A stretch of DNA of 64,000 bases from Phycomyces nitens. Taxonomy: Eukaryota; Mucoromycota; Mucoromycetes; Mucorales; Phycomycetaceae. The DNA lies in contig JAHRBC010000003.1 in NCBI GenBank assembly GCA_022702545.1, forward strand, positions 4,712,001 to 4,776,000, read 5' to 3'. The notes under the pieces were generated by a model. That model saw only the letters and a list, made by a program, of their open reading frames with translations. It made no database searches and was not told where the DNA came from. The first letter of the stretch is position 1, and each line of letters begins with the position of its first letter. This document shows positions 60,060 through 64,000 of the stretch, piece after piece. The translations under genes were made by a program, and so were the position numbers.

Positions 60060-60790
60060 CAAGGCCACTCCCATACTTTAGGTATTATGTTTTTGGATTG
60101 TAGAATGCAATATATCTTGATACTTCTTGATGTTAGTACGCCTACCCTTACCATGCACTCAATATATAGCCACAAATTCTCAATAGAGCTAAAATCTAGA
60201 CTATTTGGCGGTCACACCGTTACTGGGATGTCCAAACACTTTTCAGTCCTCAGCCAGCTTTGTCTTGTGACAAGGAGCATTGTCTTTTCAGTAGACAAGC
60301 TCCTTGTCATAAAGTTTGTTTGTATGATTTTTTTTCCTAATAGATTGATATAGACATACTAGCCAAGAGTGTGGACTATAGTTTTGAAAGGTCCAACTAT
60401 TCTTGGTCATACACTGCCCCAACCCATTACTTCTTCCCCACAAGGCCCTATTGACATGTACAATATTGTCTGCCACTTTTCCCACCGGATATCACCACAC
60501 TCTCATGTTTATACCATTTTTTTGGAGGATTTTTTTTTAGAATGATGAGCAAAAAATAATAATTTATTTTTGTTCTTTGGATAACTGCGGCTTAAATACA
60601 GTGCGACAAGACGAAATTTCCATTCTACGAATAGTATGGCGTATGCTAGTCTTGGAAATATATTTTCCCATTGTGTCTCTCATTTCTGTTGCTGGTTTGC
60701 AAGTATTATTATAGTTTTTTTCTTTTAATTCATTCGTAAGCTTGCATAGATCGAGCTCATTAATGATATTAAAATGTATTTATCATATTG
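60060..60790 (-). pseudogene. Tc1/mariner transposase remnant
   Basis: Minus strand, high to low coordinate. N-terminal helix-turn-helix region LTNELKEKNYNNTCKP and SIRHTIRRMEISSCRTVFKP (about 60570-60770). Then KDNAPCHKTKLAED with the second catalytic Asp (about 60260-60300), and PPNSLDFSSIENLWLYIE with the catalytic Glu (about 60160-60215). One frame shift separates the last two blocks and TGA codons replace Trp. Spacing fits a DD34E transposase. The N-terminal part is alike to the remnant at 5.26-5.72 kb. It is inactive. Confidence 0.7.
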
Positions 60791-61633
60791 TCCCTTTTGT
60801 CGGAGTCGGTATCTTGAGTTACTATGGAAATAGATCGATATAAATATATTTTTTAGATAAAACTGTAGAAATCTCGATGTTCAAACGTAGTAAAAGATCT
60901 GTTTGGGAGCATAATGTGTAAAATCGAAACGAAATGAATATATCAAAAGGTAATTAGCTTTGCCTTATTCTCAAAAATTCATTTTTATATAAAAAAAAAG
61001 AGCCCAACTGGCAGGAAGAAAAAAAAAGGAGATTCTAGAAAAAAGAAGGATCTAATCATAGGGCTTTTTCGGATCAAGTCTGTATGCCCTGATTACCATG
61101 ACAACCTTGTAAGAAAAAAAAACCAAGAAGCTTCCGAATTTCTGGAAGACATAGATAGAGTGGTCAAAATATAGATCTCTTTCTTTCTTTAATGGTCCTT
61201 GGTATTTATTAAATGAGTTTCTATTGGCATGACCTTTGTGTATTATTATTTACATTTCGATCTTTAATCTTGTAAAAGAATATACAATTGTCAGTGAATA
61301 TATAGTGTAGTTTAAAGTGTATATATATATATATATATATATATAGATATAGATATAGATAATGTAAGTTTTTTGTATGAAGTTTAAAAGTAGGAAAAAG
61401 ATTTTTTTGAATGTGTGTATAGGTTTGTGGTTGTAGATGTAGGTGATAGAATCTATATGCAAAGAGAAGTACAAGTAAAGAACAGTATAGAGTTTGTGTG
61501 GGTGCGTGATATATGTATATATGGGTTCTTTAGAAAGACAAAGAGAGTTTTTCATTCCTTTTTTTGGCTCTTTTGTAAGACCGTCTATTTTGGTTATCTC
61601 TCTGTTTTCTTATCTTTAAATATACACCTCTTT
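60791..61633. other. AT-rich spacer with TA/GATA microsatellite
   Basis: No gene. A TA run with ATAGAT variants spans about 61318-61360 and creates low-complexity open frames on both strands. Confidence 0.6.
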
Positions 61634-63734
61634 TTAGCTGAGTATTGGAAGGAACTGTTGAAAATGCGTTAATTGGTGTGATCTAGTTAATGTTGTATTA
61701 TGTTACTTACATTCCCAACAATAACACTCGGTAAATCAAATATGTCGCGCTTGATAGTAAAGCAAAACGTACAAGGCACCAATCTCTTTGTAGGACTGAT
61801 GAGTATACATGAGCTGTAGACGGCAGAATCCGTATTATCAAACGCATGGAGAGCGTATTTTTCCCAATATTCGACTGCAGAGGCATCGCTCATCAACTAT
61901 ACCCAATAGCCGTTAGAAATAGGATAAACAAGGCATAAAAGACTTATAAAAGACTTACTTCATAAATATACGTTTTCTTGTTCAAGAGGGCGTCCCGGGA
62001 CCACTGAGTGAGGAGCGAGAATTCTTTGCCAACTAATGCGATCTCACCCGTCCGTCTCCACACAACAGTGGGTGTGCCGGAATAACTAATTAACTTTTCA
62101 TACTCCTACACAACAGCCACTGTTAGTAACAAAAAAAAATAGGTGGCTAATAAAAAATATTTACAAGAAGTTTACGCTGGAGACACTTTTCAGTGAATAT
62201 GAGATCATCTTCGGTCAAGTTCATCATCGAAGCAAGTACAGAGGGACGGAAGAGCGCCAGCGCCCGGCTAATTCGCATCAGATCCTCTCTACTCATTCTA
62301 TATAAATAGTTGGTGAGATGGTTTTAGGAACATATCCATGTGGCCCAGTACGAGAGTAGAAAAGGAAAACTCACTTTTGGCGGACGTAGTTGATCAAATA
62401 ATGGTAGCCTTCTGCATAGCTAAATGGTTTTGTAGCACTGGCATAGGCCATTTCTGGAGTGATTATTTGATTGCGACGCTTTACGGCAGCACCAGCAGTA
62501 ACTGGGCTGGCAATCTTGGCCACAACAGCCCCGTCCCCATAGGGAAGCATAGAGGAGATTCCAGAGGATGAGATGTGAGACGAGTTCAAGACAGCAGATG
62601 GAATTGATCCAATGGAACGTGGGGGGAACAATATATCGTCCATAATTGATTGGTTTCCGCTTGTGAATGAGCTTGGGGTGGTGGGGAGAGAAGGCGTCTG
62701 GAGGGGACGGGTATCTGGAAGAGTGAAATTAGGGCTACCGTGCTGTTTATGTTGATGCGATTGATTATGATGATTTTGGGTTTGGGTTTGGGTTTGAGGT
62801 TTTTGTTGATGCTGATGCTGATGTTGTAGTTGCTGTTGATGTAATTGCTGCAATGGTTGACGGCTGTCTGTTACGGTATTTGGCCACCCTCCCGTAACGC
62901 CAGATGTTATTGAAGGGGTGGGTGTGGTAGTTGGAACCACGGGGTGTGGTTGGGTTGCACGTACATTTGCTACGATCGGGTTCACGGGTGGCTGTGTTAA
63001 TTGAAGGTCCATGGGTGACCCCAGCATACTCGACAGTATTGAATACTCGAGATTTGTAGCCGATGATCCAAAGCCATAATTATAATTATCCATATTCATC
63101 AACTGGCTACCATTTATCATCTCATTGGCGTCTGTTCATTGCAATAGAGTGTTAAAGCATGCTATTTGTAGTCATGGTTATTACCATTGGTCATGAATGA
63201 CTGAGTATCCAAGAGGCCTGTGTTTGGCAATGTGTCTTGGGTATTGAACCCTTCAATGGTGGCTGGTGGAAATAGGCTGGCCCGATTCTTCAGATCTTTA
63301 TATAAAGTTTAAATATACAACATTTTTTTTAAAAAAAATTATATATGTATATATTTACCTTCGGCATCCTGTAGATATTTTGCTTTCTTACGTGCTCCAT
63401 CTGCACATGTTGATGCCAAATCTCTCTTTATGCATCGTTGGCAGGGGCGAGCTAACAAGGTGGAAAATAATTGAGTCTATTGTCGTAAGGCAGGTTCAAA
63501 CTTACAATCATCACAAGTGAGATGAGCCTTTTTTTTTAATATAAAAAAAAAAGACAAGATTTTATTGATTAGCACAACTTTTAATTTAATCTAATCTCTA
63601 ATCTTGTTTACTTTTTGGCAATGAATGCAGGCTCGGGTGGCCTTCTTTTTACGCTGAGGAATATGTTGAGAAGGCATTGAGTTTATGGCCGAGTGGGATG
63701 TCTCGGGAGTTGTGGAAGCAGATAATGTAGCCAT
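61634..63734 (-). CDS. Zn2Cys6 regulator of the ERT1/RDS2/AcuK type (gluconeogenesis activator-like)
   Basis: Nine exons give 530 aa: 63612-63734, 63506-63527, 63359-63451, 63185-63295, 62375-63131, 62165-62297, 61959-62105, 61711-61896, 61634-61654. The zinc cluster has Cys 36, 39, 46, 52, 55 and 64 (spacing 2-6-5-2-8), in the family form [15 protein letters not shown] and [21 protein letters not shown] long His/Gln-rich middle is followed by the conserved C-terminal half: [38 protein letters not shown], then a PAS-like fold ([20 protein letters not shown]). In other fungi these proteins activate gluconeogenic genes on non-fermentable carbon. All phases agree. Exon 2 is 22 nt and exon 9 is 21 nt. 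Confidence 0.93.
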
Positions 63735-64000
63735 GTGGATTGCGCAACAATAAAAGAGCTGTGCATTCCCAAATGGTAACAATAAACAGGAAGAGAAGGA
63801 AAAAAAATTGTAGCAGGATATTACAATATATTTTTTTTTCTTGGCTTTAATTCTAGCAATTATCAATTTCACCTCTTTACCCCAGCCAATGATGATGACT
63901 CATGAATCAAATGGGTGTATATATATATATAGTTGTTTCTTTTTTTCTTTTTTCTTTTTTTTTATACATTGGATAAAAGTTTAAGCATAACAGTGTCAAG
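63735..64000. other. Upstream region of the ERT1-like gene
   Basis: AT- and T-rich, with a TA microsatellite at about 63919-63930. No gene before the window ends. Confidence 0.5.

Noticed and set aside
61250..61672. Opposing ORFs of 85-101 codons over the TA/GATA microsatellite
   Set aside because: Their length comes from the stop-free dinucleotide repeat, and the plus-strand frame runs antisense through the last exon of the ERT1-like gene.

Overview
The window looks like nuclear DNA of an early-diverging fungus, most likely Mucoromycota (Mucorales-like). Reasons: compact genes split by many 45-130 nt GT-AG introns; AT-rich spacers; a class IV chitin synthase, a PMT O-mannosyltransferase, an F-BAR RhoGAP and an ERT1/RDS2-type Zn2Cys6 regulator; and a repeat set of Tc1/mariner, DIRS-like and Fanzor-bearing remnants. 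The species cannot be named from the sequence. Exon junctions below were worked out by hand from reading frame, splice sites and remembered family sequence; no alignment was run.

Layout. 1-7.3 kb: eIF5A gene (+), then gene-poor DNA with a 315-bp inverted repeat next to a Tc1/mariner remnant. 7.3-13.6 kb: repeat-rich, with a decayed mucoralean-type hypothetical gene, a Tc1/mariner pseudogene and a 2.36-kb TA-flanked element with long terminal inverted repeats that carries a broken Fanzor (eukaryotic TnpB-like RNA-guided nuclease). 13.8-22.7 kb: three minus-strand genes (PH-domain protein, F-BAR/RhoGAP, Sec13). 24.6-30.7 kb: tRNA-Lys(CTT), PP2A scaffold subunit (+) and a PMT mannosyltransferase (-), the last two convergent. 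30.7-37.8 kb: repeat-rich, with a second Fanzor remnant, a SAM methyltransferase gene and a solitary terminal repeat related to the Fanzor element. 38.1-44.8 kb: WDR92/DNAAF10-like WD40 protein (+), perilipin-like protein (-) and Sec24 (-). 45-48.8 kb: DIRS-like retrotransposon remnant plus an unidentified decayed ORF. 48.8-59.3 kb: ZNF598/Hel2-type ubiquitin ligase (+), F-box/LRR protein (-), class IV chitin synthase (+), reticulon-like protein (-). 60-60.8 kb: another Tc1/mariner remnant. 61.6-63.7 kb: ERT1-like gluconeogenesis regulator (-).

The genes are housekeeping and do not form a pathway cluster. Several touch secretion and cell surface: Sec13 and Sec24 (COPII coat), PMT (ER O-mannosylation), reticulon (ER shape), chitin synthase (wall) and RhoGAP (polarity). 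Three convergent pairs are close: WDR92/perilipin-like (77 bp), ZNF598/F-box (66 bp) and PP2A/PMT (435 bp).

The main unusual content is the Fanzor-carrying TIR element and its relatives, a WDR92 homologue in an apparently non-flagellate fungus, two GC-AG introns that the reading frame requires, and a stop-free 54-nt intron in the chitin synthase catalytic domain.
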